Source: Phocaeicola massiliensis B84634 = Timone 84634 = DSM 17679 = JCM 13223 (GTDB lineage: Bacteria > Bacteroidota > Bacteroidia > Bacteroidales > Bacteroidaceae). Taken from it: a DNA stretch of 64,000 nt. The notes beneath the pieces are model-generated. The model was given only the letters and a program-made list of their open reading frames with translations, was not told the origin of the DNA and did no database searches. The translations under genes were made by a program, and so were the position numbers. Every line of letters starts with the position of its first letter. Positions within the stretch are counted from its first letter, which is position 1. The stretch is taken from contig NZ_KB905472.1 in assembly GCF_000382445.1 (NCBI RefSeq), positions 993,951 through 1,057,950 on the forward strand, written 5' to 3'. Positions 45,738 to 54,219 of the stretch are shown here, one piece after another.

Positions 45738-46433
45738 ATGTATAAGACAAATAATTATGTGCCAACAGATAAAATGAGTGACCTGATATGCGGTAATTAT
45801 ACTTTGTTGCAGGTGATGAGCCGTTTCGACCTCTCGTTAGGCTTTGGCGATCAGACTGTGCAGGAAGTATGCCGGGCAAACGGAGTGGATTGCAAGACAT
45901 TTCTGGCTGTGGTGAATTTTATCACAGAAGAGAATAACCGTATGGCTGACGAAATGCAAGATCTTTCTATTCATGCTTTGATGAACTACTTAAAGCAGGC
46001 ACATCACTATTTTCTTGATTTTCAATTACCCACCATACGCCGCAAACTGATAGAGGCCATTGATTGTTCGGTGCAAAATGAAGTTGCTTTCCTTATATTG
46101 AAATTCTTTGATGCGTATGTGGCAGAGGTACGTAAACACATGGATTATGAAGATATGAATGTGTTTACTTATGTGGAGAATCTGGTTGCAGGCAATAGAG
46201 AGAGCGGTTTCCGTATCTCACAATTTGCACGTCGGCATGATCAGATAGACGCTAAATTGAAAGAATTAAAAAATATCATTATCAAGTATTATCCCGCCGG
46301 TGGGAATGATTATTTGCTGAATGCAGTATTGTTTGACATTTTTAGCTGCGAGCAGGATTTGGCATCACATTGCCGTGTGGAGGATTATTTGTTTGTACCC
46401 GCCGTTCTTCGGTTAGAAAAGGAGGTAAAATGA
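45738..46433 (+). CDS. Hemerythrin-domain di-iron protein, RIC/YtfE/ScdA-like
   Basis: 231-residue cytoplasmic protein of the family that repairs iron-sulfur clusters after nitric-oxide or oxidative damage. An N-terminal DUF542/ScdA-N-like segment (about 14-60, LICGNYTLLQVMSRFDLSLG, with CRANGVDC) is followed by a hemerythrin four-helix bundle. Candidate iron ligands are His89/His90, His134, Glu138, His167, His211 and Glu215. The N-terminal domain lacks the usual compact CC pair: its Cys are spread (C18, C45, C52). Its TGA overlaps the ATG of the next gene, which has a strong GGAGG site, so the two are translationally coupled. Confidence 0.88.
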   Translation: MYKTNNYVPTDKMSDLICGNYTLLQVMSRFDLSLGFGDQTVQEVCRANGVDCKTFLAVVNFITEENNRMADEMQDLSIHALMNYLKQAHHYFLDFQLPTIRRKLIEAIDCSVQNEVAFLILKFFDAYVAEVRKHMDYEDMNVFTYVENLVAGNRESGFRISQFARRHDQIDAKLKELKNIIIKYYPAGGNDYLLNAVLFDIFSCEQDLASHCRVEDYLFVPAVLRLEKEVK

Positions 46434-47044
46434 AACGGACAGACCCTATACATGTGGCAGTGGCTGAGACTTCAGTCATTGTGCGTAGCGGACTGATATC
46501 AGTTTTGAAGCGATTGCCCGATATTCCGGTTCAGCCTGTGGAAATTACTTCGATGGAAGGGTTGCATAATTGTATGCAAGGACATCGGCCCGAGGTGTTG
46601 ATTGTGAATCCGGGGTTCGGAGGATGGTTCAATGTCGACGAATTTAAAGCTACATATCCTCAAACGGTTATTAAATGTGTGTCGTTGCTTTGTTCAATGA
46701 CAGATAGTAATTTGCTAAAAGGATATGATGAAACAGTCGGATTATATGATGACATTGAAACCTTAAATAAGAAATTAGTTGATTTGATGCACATTGGGGC
46801 AGAAGATGACAATGAGAATGAACAAGAAACATTAAGTCAAAGAGAAAAAGAAATAATTTGTTGTGTAGTGCGTGGCATGACCAATAAGGAGACAGCAGAG
46901 AAACTCTTTCTGTCTATTCATACGGTCATTACCCATCGTCGCAACATAGCGCGCAAGCTACAAATACATTCTCCTGCCGGCCTGACTATTTATGCTATTG
47001 TAAATAAATTGGTAGAACTAAGCGAAGTAAAGATGAACTTATGA
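46430..47044 (+). CDS. LuxR/NarL-type regulator with a degenerate receiver domain
   Basis: 204-residue transcription factor. The start at 46430 is set by GGAGG five bases upstream and by the ATGA overlap with the preceding gene. Residues 7-110 look like a receiver domain, but the acidic pocket is gone (Glu13-Thr14 instead of Asp-Asp) and the phospho-acceptor position reads Asn60 (VLIVNPGFGG). The C-terminal NarL helix-turn-helix is intact (LSQREKEIICCVVRGMTNKE, HTVITHRRNIARKLQ). Regulation by phosphate transfer is therefore unlikely; protein contact with the di-iron partner, or its Cys residues, are alternatives. No sensor kinase is near. Confidence 0.88.
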   Translation: MKRTDPIHVAVAETSVIVRSGLISVLKRLPDIPVQPVEITSMEGLHNCMQGHRPEVLIVNPGFGGWFNVDEFKATYPQTVIKCVSLLCSMTDSNLLKGYDETVGLYDDIETLNKKLVDLMHIGAEDDNENEQETLSQREKEIICCVVRGMTNKETAEKLFLSIHTVITHRRNIARKLQIHSPAGLTIYAIVNKLVELSEVKMNL

Positions 47045-47122
47045 TGAATGATACCTATTAATAGGGAGTAAATGGTGGCAAAATACCTAAATGAAGCGAT
47101 TGCGGGAGTTGGCCGGAACGTT

Positions 47123-47130
47123 TATCTTTG
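47123..47130 (+). promoter_or_regulatory. TATCTTTG promoter with no ORF close behind
   Basis: TAnnTTTG box 80 bases after the LuxR-type gene. It leads into the terminator at 47184-47226. Confidence 0.5.
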
Positions 47131-47136
47131 CATCAT

Positions 47137-47226
47137 AAGTTAGTCATATAGAAATTACGTAAACCACAAGTTAGTTATTAGTTGAAAAGTACTCCTTGCG
47201 AAGTGATTCGCGGGGAGTACTTTTTT
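47137..47226 (+). ncRNA. Candidate small RNA downstream of the RIC-regulator operon
   Basis: A promoter-like box (47123-47130) is followed 55-90 bases later by a strong terminator, AAAAGTACTCC...GGAGTACTTTT with a 19-base loop and six Ts. Inside are two imperfect direct repeats (ATAAGTTAGTCATA, ACAAGTTAGTTATTA). No start codon with a good frame. The transcript would be about 90 nt. The terminator may instead end the upstream operon, so the small RNA is a proposal. Confidence 0.35.
47184..47226 (+). terminator. Strong intrinsic terminator
   Basis: Arms AAAAGTACTCC and GGAGTACTTTT with an inner TTGCGAA/TTCGCGG pairing, then six Ts. It ends either the candidate small RNA or the RIC-regulator operon. 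Confidence 0.85.
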
Positions 47227-47299
47227 ATGGGTTATTGATATTGGTGAACTGAATTTATAATAACTATCGAAAATGTTCTACTGGATGATTGTTTTTTTA

Positions 47300-47307
47300 T
47301 ACTTTTG
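47300..47307 (+). promoter_or_regulatory. TACTTTTG promoter of the phosphoesterase pair
   Basis: TAnnTTTG match 48 bases before the ATG at 47355. Confidence 0.5.
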
Positions 47308-47354
47308 TGAAACAATTATAACCTCATTTATCTATAATAGAATAATATAAATAT

Positions 47355-48425
47355 ATGAAAAAACACTCTATTCTGCTAGGCACATTATTATGCCTTTCTC
47401 AATTAATTTCGGCGCAAGTTTATCCCTTGCGCCCGAAATTGAGTCATGAACGTTCCTTTTCCATGGTATTGATTCCCGACCCTCAGAGCTATGTGAAGTT
47501 TGATGCTAATCAACCTCTCTTTGAGTTGCAGACTGCATGGATTGCCAATAGCCTGAAGTCGCTGAACATCAAAGGGGTGCTTTGTACCGGTGACTTGGTG
47601 GAGCAAAATGAAATCCGTATACCCGACGGGGTGAATGGGAATCAGACTAGTGAAGAGCAGTGGAAGGCAGCTTCACGTGCTTTTGAACGTTTGGACGGCA
47701 AGGTTCCTTATGTAATTTGTACAGGTAATCATGACTATGGTTATGAGAAAGCGGAAAACCGTTTGTGTCATTTCCCGGATTACTTTCCGGCGGAACGTAA
47801 TGCTTGTTGGCGCGAGTCATTGGTGTCCGTAGGATGTAATTATCAGGGAATACCGACCTTGGAAAATGCTGCTTATGAATTTGAAACGGACACATGGGGA
47901 AAGTTGCTGGTCGTTTCACTGGAGTTCGCACCACGTGATGAAGCAATAGAGTGGGCCCGCCAACTGACCGGGAAGCCCAAATATAAAAATCATAAGGTGA
48001 TTTTGCTTACCCATTCTTATATGTCACCGGAGGCGGTACGTCATGTCAAGGAAGATTATAAAGTTTCTCCGGCTAATTACGGACAAGCAATTTGGGACAA
48101 ACTGGTCTATCCTTCTCAGAATATCTGTATGGTGATATGTGGCCACGAATGTGAGATTGTGGATTATGAGGGACAAGTATCTTTCCGCACGGATAAAAAC
48201 AAATTCGGAAAACAGGTTTCTCAGATGATGTTTAATGCTCAGACCGCCGACGGGCAATGGCATGGCAACGGAGGCGATTGCTGGCTGAGGCTGATGGAGT
48301 TCTTGCCTGACGGGAAAACGATTTCGGTGCGTACTTTTTCGCCCTTGTTTGCGCTGTCTCCCACTACCTTCGATAAGGCTTGGCGCACGGCTCCATACGA
48401 CCAATTCAAGATAACTATTGAGTAA
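47355..48425 (+). CDS. Exported metallophosphoesterase, first of a pair
   Basis: 356 residues with a signal peptide (cleavage near LISAQ). Calcineurin-like metal motifs: VLIPDPQSY, CTGDLVEQN, CTGNHDYGYE, LLTHSYM and CGHECEIVD. The fold binds two metals and cleaves phosphate esters. It is longer than the second gene and probably has a C-terminal beta extension. The neighbour starts 18 bases downstream, so they are an operon. Substrate unknown; extracellular phosphate release is a reasonable guess. Confidence 0.9.
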   Translation: MKKHSILLGTLLCLSQLISAQVYPLRPKLSHERSFSMVLIPDPQSYVKFDANQPLFELQTAWIANSLKSLNIKGVLCTGDLVEQNEIRIPDGVNGNQTSEEQWKAASRAFERLDGKVPYVICTGNHDYGYEKAENRLCHFPDYFPAERNACWRESLVSVGCNYQGIPTLENAAYEFETDTWGKLLVVSLEFAPRDEAIEWARQLTGKPKYKNHKVILLTHSYMSPEAVRHVKEDYKVSPANYGQAIWDKLVYPSQNICMVICGHECEIVDYEGQVSFRTDKNKFGKQVSQMMFNAQTADGQWHGNGGDCWLRLMEFLPDGKTISVRTFSPLFALSPTTFDKAWRTAPYDQFKITIE

Positions 48426-48442
48426 ATTTAAAAATAAGAACC

Positions 48443-49432
48443 ATGAAAAAACTATTTCTGACTTTATGCCTGTTGCTGGGGCTTGTATGTGCCGGCAATG
48501 CCCAAACATTGAAGTTCAATGCCAATGGGAAGTTCAAAATCGTGCAGTTTACAGATGTGCATTACATTTATAATGATCCTCGGTCTGATGTTTCTATCGA
48601 ACGAATCAATGAAGTGCTTGATGCCGAGAAACCCGATTTGGTGATTTTTACGGGTGATGTGATTTATGGAAAGCCTGCCGAAGAGGGAATGCGCACTGTA
48701 TTGAATTTGGTTTCCAAACGTGAAATTCCCTTTGCCGTTACTTTTGGTAATCATGACAATGAGCAAGGTTTGACTCGTGAAGAACTGTTTAAGATTATTC
48801 AAAGCATCCCTCACAACCTGACCACTACTACCGAAGGCATTTCGGGTGTTACCAATTTTATTCTCCCCTTGAAATCGTCGGACGGAAGCAAGGATGCTGA
48901 GATTCTTTATGTATTCGATTCACATTCTTATTCACAGATAAAGGGGATAGGCGGATATGACTACATAGACTTCGACCAAATTCAGTGGTATCGTGAAAAC
49001 AGCCGGAAATATACAGAAGCCAACGGTGGAAACCCTGTTCCGTCATTGGCTTTCTTCCATATTGCTTTGCCCGAATACAATCAGGCTGCATCGGATGAAA
49101 CTGCTGTGCTGTTTGGTATTCGTAAAGAAAGAGCTTGCGCACCCCGCCTCAATTCAGGTCTTTTTACGGCAATGAAAGAGATGGGTGATGTGGAAGGTAT
49201 TTTTGTGGGACACGACCATGATGATGACTATGCTGTGATGTGGCATGGTGTATTGTTGGCATACGGGCGTTATACGGGTGGTGATACCGTATATAACAAT
49301 TTACCTAATGGTGCACGAGTCATTGAATTGACCGAAGGCGAAAAGGGCTTCCGTTCGTGGATTCGCTTGAAGGATAATCATATCGAACAGGAGGTAAAAT
49401 TCCCGGAAAGCTTCTTGAAGCCTAGAAAATAA
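48443..49432 (+). CDS. Exported metallophosphoesterase, second of a pair
   Basis: 329 residues with a signal peptide ending near AGNAQ. Motifs: FTDVHYIYNDPRSD, FTGDVIYGK, VTFGNHDNEQG, FFHIALPEYN and GHDHDDDY. It belongs to the purple-acid-phosphatase/icc-like type of the calcineurin fold and is only distantly like the preceding gene, so this is not a recent tandem duplication. Co-transcribed with that gene; a hairpin follows at 49497-49542. Confidence 0.9.
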   Translation: MKKLFLTLCLLLGLVCAGNAQTLKFNANGKFKIVQFTDVHYIYNDPRSDVSIERINEVLDAEKPDLVIFTGDVIYGKPAEEGMRTVLNLVSKREIPFAVTFGNHDNEQGLTREELFKIIQSIPHNLTTTTEGISGVTNFILPLKSSDGSKDAEILYVFDSHSYSQIKGIGGYDYIDFDQIQWYRENSRKYTEANGGNPVPSLAFFHIALPEYNQAASDETAVLFGIRKERACAPRLNSGLFTAMKEMGDVEGIFVGHDHDDDYAVMWHGVLLAYGRYTGGDTVYNNLPNGARVIELTEGEKGFRSWIRLKDNHIEQEVKFPESFLKPRK

Positions 49433-49496
49433 TATGATCATGTGTGTAACTGTTTCATGATATTTACCCTTTCTTTGTAGAAAGATGGCAATCGGT

Positions 49497-49542
49497 AAAA
49501 CAGGATGAATGAGCTCTTGGCTGGACTTGTTCATTCTGTTTT
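49497..49542 (+). terminator. Terminator after the phosphoesterase pair
   Basis: AAAACAGGATGAA pairs with TTCATTCTGTTTT (one G-U) with a 20-base loop, then Ts. Confidence 0.65.
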
Positions 49543-49578
49543 TTGGCTTTTATAAGTAGAACTTCTATAAGGTGTATA

Positions 49579-49614
49579 ACACATTAGTATGCATCGCTTG
49601 ATACGTATTAACGT
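49579..49614. repeat. Family C hairpin, copy 2
   Basis: ACACATTAGTATGCAT followed by ATACGTATTAACGTGT, a degenerate inverted repeat with the same order and spacing as the first hairpin at 13542. It lies in the 320-base gap before lutA. The rest of the gap holds the terminator and the lut promoter. Confidence 0.5.
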
Positions 49615-49711
49615 GTTTATCGATGCGGATAAACGTTTTACATGGCAGAGGATAGGGATAAAAAATGGAATATAAAAAGAAAAACCGATTGCCTCCTTAA
49701 CAATTTTCTTC

Positions 49712-49719
49712 TAAATTTG
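49712..49719 (+). promoter_or_regulatory. TAAATTTG promoter of lutABC
   Basis: TAnnTTTG match 34 bases before the lutA ATG at 49753. Confidence 0.55.
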
Positions 49720-49752
49720 TTGTTCTTATAGGACACATATTAACTGATAACA

Positions 49753-50493
49753 ATGAAAGTAGGTTTATTTATTCCCTGTTATATTAATGCGGTTTATCCT
49801 CAGGTGGGGGTAGCTTCGTATAAACTCCTGAAAAGTTTGGGGGTAGACGTGGATTATCCGCTGGATCAGACTTGCTGCGGCCAGCCAATGGCAAATGCCG
49901 GTTTTGAGAGTGAATCTGTGGAAATGGCTCGTCATTTTGACAGAAAGTTTAAAGATTATGATTACATAGTAGGTCCGTCGGCCAGTTGTGTGGTCTTTGT
50001 GCGCGATAATTACGGGCGCTTGTTGAAGGCGGAAGAACATCATTGCGCCAGTGAAGAAAGGATATATGATTTGTGCGAGTTTATCCACGATGTCATAAAA
50101 CCTACTTCACTGCAAGCTAAGTTCCCACATAAAGTTTCTCTTCAAAACAGTTGTCACGGAGTGCGCTTAATGGGACTCTCTTCGCCTAGCGAACTCAATA
50201 TTCCTTACTTTAATAAATTGCGTGACTTACTTTCTCTGGTAGAAGGCATAGAGATTATGGAGCCCGACCGTCCTGATGAGTGTTGTGGTTTCGGAGGAAT
50301 GTTTTCCGTGGAGGAAACAGCTGTATCTGTTCAGATGGGGCATGATAAGGTGCATCGTCATATGGCAACAGGTGCCGAATATATCGTAGGGGCCGACAGT
50401 TCCTGCCTGATGCATCAGAATGGAATCATTGCCCGAGAGAAACTTCCGATAAAAACATTACATATTGTTGAAATATTAGCAGCTGGATTATGA
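49753..50493 (+). CDS. lutA: Lactate utilisation protein LutA ((Fe-S)-binding, CCG domains)
   Basis: 246 residues with two Cys-rich CCG domains: TCCGQPMANAG (Cys41, Cys42) in the first half and ECCGFGGMFS in the second. It is the LutA/YkgE-type subunit of the LutABC complex that oxidises L-lactate to pyruvate. Its TGA overlaps the ATG of lutB by four bases, so the three genes are translationally coupled. In anaerobes this complex may also run with flavin or quinone partners; the acceptor is unknown. Confidence 0.93.
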   Translation: MKVGLFIPCYINAVYPQVGVASYKLLKSLGVDVDYPLDQTCCGQPMANAGFESESVEMARHFDRKFKDYDYIVGPSASCVVFVRDNYGRLLKAEEHHCASEERIYDLCEFIHDVIKPTSLQAKFPHKVSLQNSCHGVRLMGLSSPSELNIPYFNKLRDLLSLVEGIEIMEPDRPDECCGFGGMFSVEETAVSVQMGHDKVHRHMATGAEYIVGADSSCLMHQNGIIAREKLPIKTLHIVEILAAGL

Positions 50494-51845
50494 GTACGAA
50501 ACATGCAAAAGCAGCAGCCGGGTTTCTGGAAAATAAGAAGCAGGCTGCATGGTATGACGAAACCCTTTGGCTGGTAAGGGCTAAGCGTGACAAACAGAGT
50601 AAGGAGGTGCCTGAGTGGGAGGAATTGCGCGAAATGGCATGTGAAACCAAACTGTACAGCAACAGTCATTTGGATGAATTGCTGGTAGAGTTTGAAACTA
50701 ATGCCCGTGCCAATGGAGCTCATGTATATTGGGCGAAGGATGCAGATGAGTATTGTAATATTGTATATAATATTTTGCATCAGCACGGTGTGAAGCATTT
50801 TATAAAAAGCAAATCGATGTTGGCAGAGGAATGTGAGTTAAATCCGTTTCTTGAGCATAAAGGTATTGAGGTGGTGGAAAGTGATTTGGGTGAGCGTATT
50901 TTGCAATTGATGCATCTCAAACCAAGTCATATCGTGCTGCCGGCTATTCACGTAAAGCGTGAGCAGGTGGGGGAATTGTTTGAGAAAGAATTAGGAACGG
51001 AGAAGGGAAATTCTGATCCTACTTATTTGACACATGCCGCTCGTAAAAATCTGCGTGAAAAGTTTCTTCATGCTGAAGCTGCCATGACCGGAGCTAACTT
51101 TGCTGTGGCTTCTACCGGTGAGATTGTTGTTTGTACTAATGAAGGAAATGCTGATATGGGGGTATCGCAACCCAAGTTGCAGATAGCTGCTTTTGGCATG
51201 GAGAAGATCGTGCCTGACCGTGAATCGCTTGCTGTGTTTACGCGTTTGTTGGCACGTTCAGCCACCGGACAGCCTGTCACTACTTATACTTCTCATTTTC
51301 GTAAACCGCGGGAGGGCGGGGAGTTTCATATTATTATAGTAGATAATGGTCGTAGTAAAATATTGGCTGATCGGAAGCACATAAAGACGTTGAATTGCAT
51401 CCGTTGCGGTGCCTGCATGAATACTTGTCCGGTGTATCGCCGCAGTGGTGGTTATTCTTATACTTATTTTATTCCGGGACCTATTGGCATTAATCTGGGT
51501 ATGCTGAAGGCTCCGTTGCATTATTATGATAACGTATCTGCTTGTTCGCTTTGTTATTCTTGTTCGGATGTGTGTCCGGTAAAGGTTGATTTGGCAGAAC
51601 AGATATATTTGTGGCGTCAGGACTTGGATAAGTTGGGTAAAGCGGATGCCATGAAAAAGATAATGTCCGGTGGCATGGAGTTTGCAATGAACCGTCCTTG
51701 GGCTTTCAATGCAGCGATGGATTTGGCTCCGGTCGGCGGAGAGGTGCTGAGAATGATGGGTGTGACATGGGGAAAGGGACGTGATTTGCCTAAATTTGCC
51801 AAAGAGAATTTTAACGAGATGTGGAAGAAAGGTAAAGTAAAATAG
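50490..51845 (+). CDS. lutB: Lactate utilisation iron-sulfur protein LutB
   Basis: 451 residues. A LUD domain (about 60-290: TSHFRKPREGGEFHIIIVDN) is followed by two 4Fe-4S clusters: CIRCGACMNTCPVYR and CSLCYSCSDVCPVK. Start overlaps lutA by four bases; lutC begins six bases after the stop. It is the electron-carrying subunit of the lactate-oxidising complex. Length and domain order match B. subtilis LutB. Confidence 0.95.
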   Translation: MSTKHAKAAAGFLENKKQAAWYDETLWLVRAKRDKQSKEVPEWEELREMACETKLYSNSHLDELLVEFETNARANGAHVYWAKDADEYCNIVYNILHQHGVKHFIKSKSMLAEECELNPFLEHKGIEVVESDLGERILQLMHLKPSHIVLPAIHVKREQVGELFEKELGTEKGNSDPTYLTHAARKNLREKFLHAEAAMTGANFAVASTGEIVVCTNEGNADMGVSQPKLQIAAFGMEKIVPDRESLAVFTRLLARSATGQPVTTYTSHFRKPREGGEFHIIIVDNGRSKILADRKHIKTLNCIRCGACMNTCPVYRRSGGYSYTYFIPGPIGINLGMLKAPLHYYDNVSACSLCYSCSDVCPVKVDLAEQIYLWRQDLDKLGKADAMKKIMSGGMEFAMNRPWAFNAAMDLAPVGGEVLRMMGVTWGKGRDLPKFAKENFNEMWKKGKVK

Positions 51846-51851
51846 AATATT

Positions 51852-52439
51852 ATGAGTAGTAGAGAAGATATATTGCAGAGCATCCGCCGTGCTACACACG
51901 TGAAATATGAGAAACCTGATCTGAAGCCATTGGAAGAGCATGCATTGACTTATCCTAATGTGGTAGAGCAGTTTTATTTTATGATGAAGCAGGTGGGAGG
52001 GGAGGCTGTTTTTTTAGAGGAAGGACAGGATATAAACAAACTGATCAGGGAGTCTTATCCCGATGCCAAACGTATCGCTTCCAATCTGGAAGGTATTACA
52101 TGTGCTACTTTTAATCCTGATAATGTTGAGGACCCTGCCGAACTGGACGGCACGGATTTGGCAATTATTGACGGGAAGATTGGGGTGGCGGAGAATGGTG
52201 CCGTTTGGATAGAACAGGATGTCAAGCAACGTGCTCTTTATTTTATTTCTGAAAAACTGGTGATTCTGCTTGATAAAGGGAGAATTGTGAATAATATGCA
52301 TGAAGCATATAAGCGTATACATACCGGGGAATATGGCTTTGGTACTTATATATCCGGCCCGTCGAAGACTGCTGATATTGAGCAGGCGTTGGTTATGGGA
52401 GCTCACGGTGCGCGGGATGTGATGGTGATAATCAAATAG
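51852..52439 (+). CDS. lutC: Lactate utilisation protein LutC
   Basis: 195-residue LUD-domain protein, last gene of lutABC. Family stretches: ISEKLVILLDKGRIVNNMHE, YGFGTYISGPSKTADIEQAL and VMGAHGARDVMVII at the C-terminus. Six bases separate it from lutB. A hairpin with long loop (52456-52513) follows. Confidence 0.93.
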   Translation: MSSREDILQSIRRATHVKYEKPDLKPLEEHALTYPNVVEQFYFMMKQVGGEAVFLEEGQDINKLIRESYPDAKRIASNLEGITCATFNPDNVEDPAELDGTDLAIIDGKIGVAENGAVWIEQDVKQRALYFISEKLVILLDKGRIVNNMHEAYKRIHTGEYGFGTYISGPSKTADIEQALVMGAHGARDVMVIIK

Positions 52440-52455
52440 GATTGGAAGAATAAAG

Positions 52456-52513
52456 AAAGAGGTGTATTGAAAGTTTGCTTGAAAGGCTGATAACTTCAGG
52501 TACACCTCTTTTA
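52456..52513 (+). terminator. Terminator after lutC
   Basis: Perfect 11-base arms AAAGAGGTGTA / TACACCTCTTT with a 34-base loop. It also lies at the end of the convergent gene at 52537. Confidence 0.6.
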
Positions 52514-52536
52514 TGGATAAATAGATTCTTCAGCTT

Positions 52537-53295
52537 TTAGAAGATTCTTCCACTCAAACGGAATTTAAGTACCGGATATACAGTCAGTTTGTCGATAATA
52601 TCCGAGAATTCATTGTCTGCCACTGTATTAATGGCGGTGAGTTCGGCATTGTCTGCATAAACTTCAGGAGTACCGTGGAACTGTACGCCCAATTCGAACA
52701 TGAAGCCGATGCGCTTTTTGGGTACTGCACGACCAAATCCAAGACCCAAATAAGGGCGGAATGAATTTACTTTTAATCCTCCGTTTACATTTCCGTTCTT
52801 GTCTACAGGGATAAAATAATCACCGATTTCGATACCTGCTTCTTTACCTTCAGTGACCAGTTGTTGAAGTTCATCGCTGTGTCCTTCTATCTTTATGAAT
52901 TTTGCACCGCCAAAGTAAGCACCGCCGCATACAAAGAAGCTGGAAGATTTAAACGGATAGACATTGAGCAGTAAGGCTCCTGTCGTACGTGCCAAGCTAC
53001 CTTCCACATTGATGGGGGCGTAGACTTGTTCGGTGGCTGAGTTAAGTACACTGGCATCGACTTCGTCGCTGTAGCTGAATCCGGGCATGATGTTCACCTC
53101 TCCTCGCAGGGCAAAATGGTTTCCTATCGGGCTTGCTACATCGATGTTGATACCTGTAGTACCTACGCCTAAGCCTACAGCAACTGAATTGAATATTCCT
53201 TGTTCTTTTTTAGTTTCCTTACTTTCCTGAGCTGCTGTTTGTATACTTTCTGCGCTGATGAATAGTAGCAAACAGAATAATAATAGTTTTTTCAT
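52537..53295 (-). CDS. Predicted outer-membrane beta-barrel protein
   Basis: 252 residues with a signal peptide (cleavage near IQTAAQ) and a run of amphipathic strands (SVAVGLGVGTTGINIDVASP, NHFALRGEVNIMPGFSY, PYLGLGFGRAVPKKRIGFMF) ending in LKFRLSGRIF, the aromatic end of a barrel. It resembles small porin-like or OmpW-like proteins but no family is assigned. It has its own promoter box at 53341-53348 and converges with lutC. Confidence 0.8.
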   Translation of the reverse strand: MKKLLLFCLLLFISAESIQTAAQESKETKKEQGIFNSVAVGLGVGTTGINIDVASPIGNHFALRGEVNIMPGFSYSDEVDASVLNSATEQVYAPINVEGSLARTTGALLLNVYPFKSSSFFVCGGAYFGGAKFIKIEGHSDELQQLVTEGKEAGIEIGDYFIPVDKNGNVNGGLKVNSFRPYLGLGFGRAVPKKRIGFMFELGVQFHGTPEVYADNAELTAINTVADNEFSDIIDKLTVYPVLKFRLSGRIF

Positions 53296-53340
53296 TTTGT
53301 GCTATTTAGTAGTTGTTAATATAAGATATTTTTAGTTGTG

Positions 53341-53348
53341 CAAAAATA
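53341..53348 (-). promoter_or_regulatory. TATTTTTG promoter of the beta-barrel gene
   Basis: The minus strand reads a TAnnTTTG box 46 bases before the ATG at 53295. Confidence 0.45.
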
Positions 53349-53416
53349 AACAAAAAGAAGGACATATCAAGCTTGTTATGGAAAATAATGCTAATTTTTT
53401 ATTGTCTTGTTGATAC

Positions 53417-54145
53417 TTAGTTCAGATATACCGTTTTGAAATATTTTTCAAATAAAGCTTTGGCTGTATCCAACTGTTGGGGAGTATTTTCTTTTACTCC
53501 TTTGAGGCGGTATTCTTTTTTCATAGCTTCATATTTGTGTACCCCTAGAGTGTGGTAGGGTAATATCTCGACTCTTTGAATCATTCGGTAATCTTTAAAA
53601 TGGTTGCCTAATGCATGGATATCTTCTTCGAAAGAGCTGTATCCGGGCACTAGTACATAGCGTAGCCAAAATGGTTTGTCGTTTTGTTCCAACCATTGAG
53701 CTGTGTGTAGGGTGGGCTCGTTGCTGCGCTCCGTCAGTTGCAAATGGCGGGTATTATTGAATTCTTTTATGTCCAGTAATACCAAATCGGTCAATTTCAG
53801 TAGTTCTTCCACATCTTCGTTCCAGATGCTTCCATTGGTATCCACACAAATATGAATGCCTTGCTCCTTTAATCGCCGGAAGAGGGGAATCAGTGCTTTT
53901 GCCTGTAAGGTCGGTTCGCCACCGCTAAAGGTGATTCCGCCTTTTTTCCCGAAGAATGCTTTTTGACTGACAGCCATACGGATAATTTCGTCTATCGGCG
54001 TTTCGGTACTTTCACCTTTTATATCTATGGTATCGGGATTGGCACAATACAGGCAACGGAAGTTGCATCCTTGCAGGAAAACGACTAAACGCAAGCCGGG
54101 CCCATCAAATGTACCCATTGACTCATAGGAGTGTACTCTAATCAT
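53417..54145 (-). CDS. pflA: Pyruvate formate-lyase activating enzyme
   Basis: Radical-SAM enzyme of 242 residues that makes the glycyl radical of PflB. Cys27, Cys31 and Cys34 form the CxxxCxxC cluster site (GCNFRCLYC), and the SAM-binding GGITFSGGEPTLQ motif is intact. It follows pflB on the same strand after 74 bases; the spacer holds a short family A-like hairpin at 54167-54193. Together the pair produces formate and acetyl-CoA from pyruvate. Confidence 0.96.
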   Translation of the reverse strand: MIRVHSYESMGTFDGPGLRLVVFLQGCNFRCLYCANPDTIDIKGESTETPIDEIIRMAVSQKAFFGKKGGITFSGGEPTLQAKALIPLFRRLKEQGIHICVDTNGSIWNEDVEELLKLTDLVLLDIKEFNNTRHLQLTERSNEPTLHTAQWLEQNDKPFWLRYVLVPGYSSFEEDIHALGNHFKDYRMIQRVEILPYHTLGVHKYEAMKKEYRLKGVKENTPQQLDTAKALFEKYFKTVYLN

Positions 54146-54166
54146 AATGGTTTGTCTTTAAGCTTA

Positions 54167-54193
54167 TAGGGGCAGGTTTAAAGCCCGCCCCTA
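54167..54193. repeat. Short family A core-like hairpin between pflB and pflA
   Basis: TAGGGGCAGG and CCCGCCCCTA with a 7-base loop. It matches the two ends of the family A central module without the terminal repeats. It may slow read-through from pflB into pflA. Confidence 0.5.
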
Positions 54194-54219
54194 GGATAAT
54201 TGTATTTATAATATGGATG

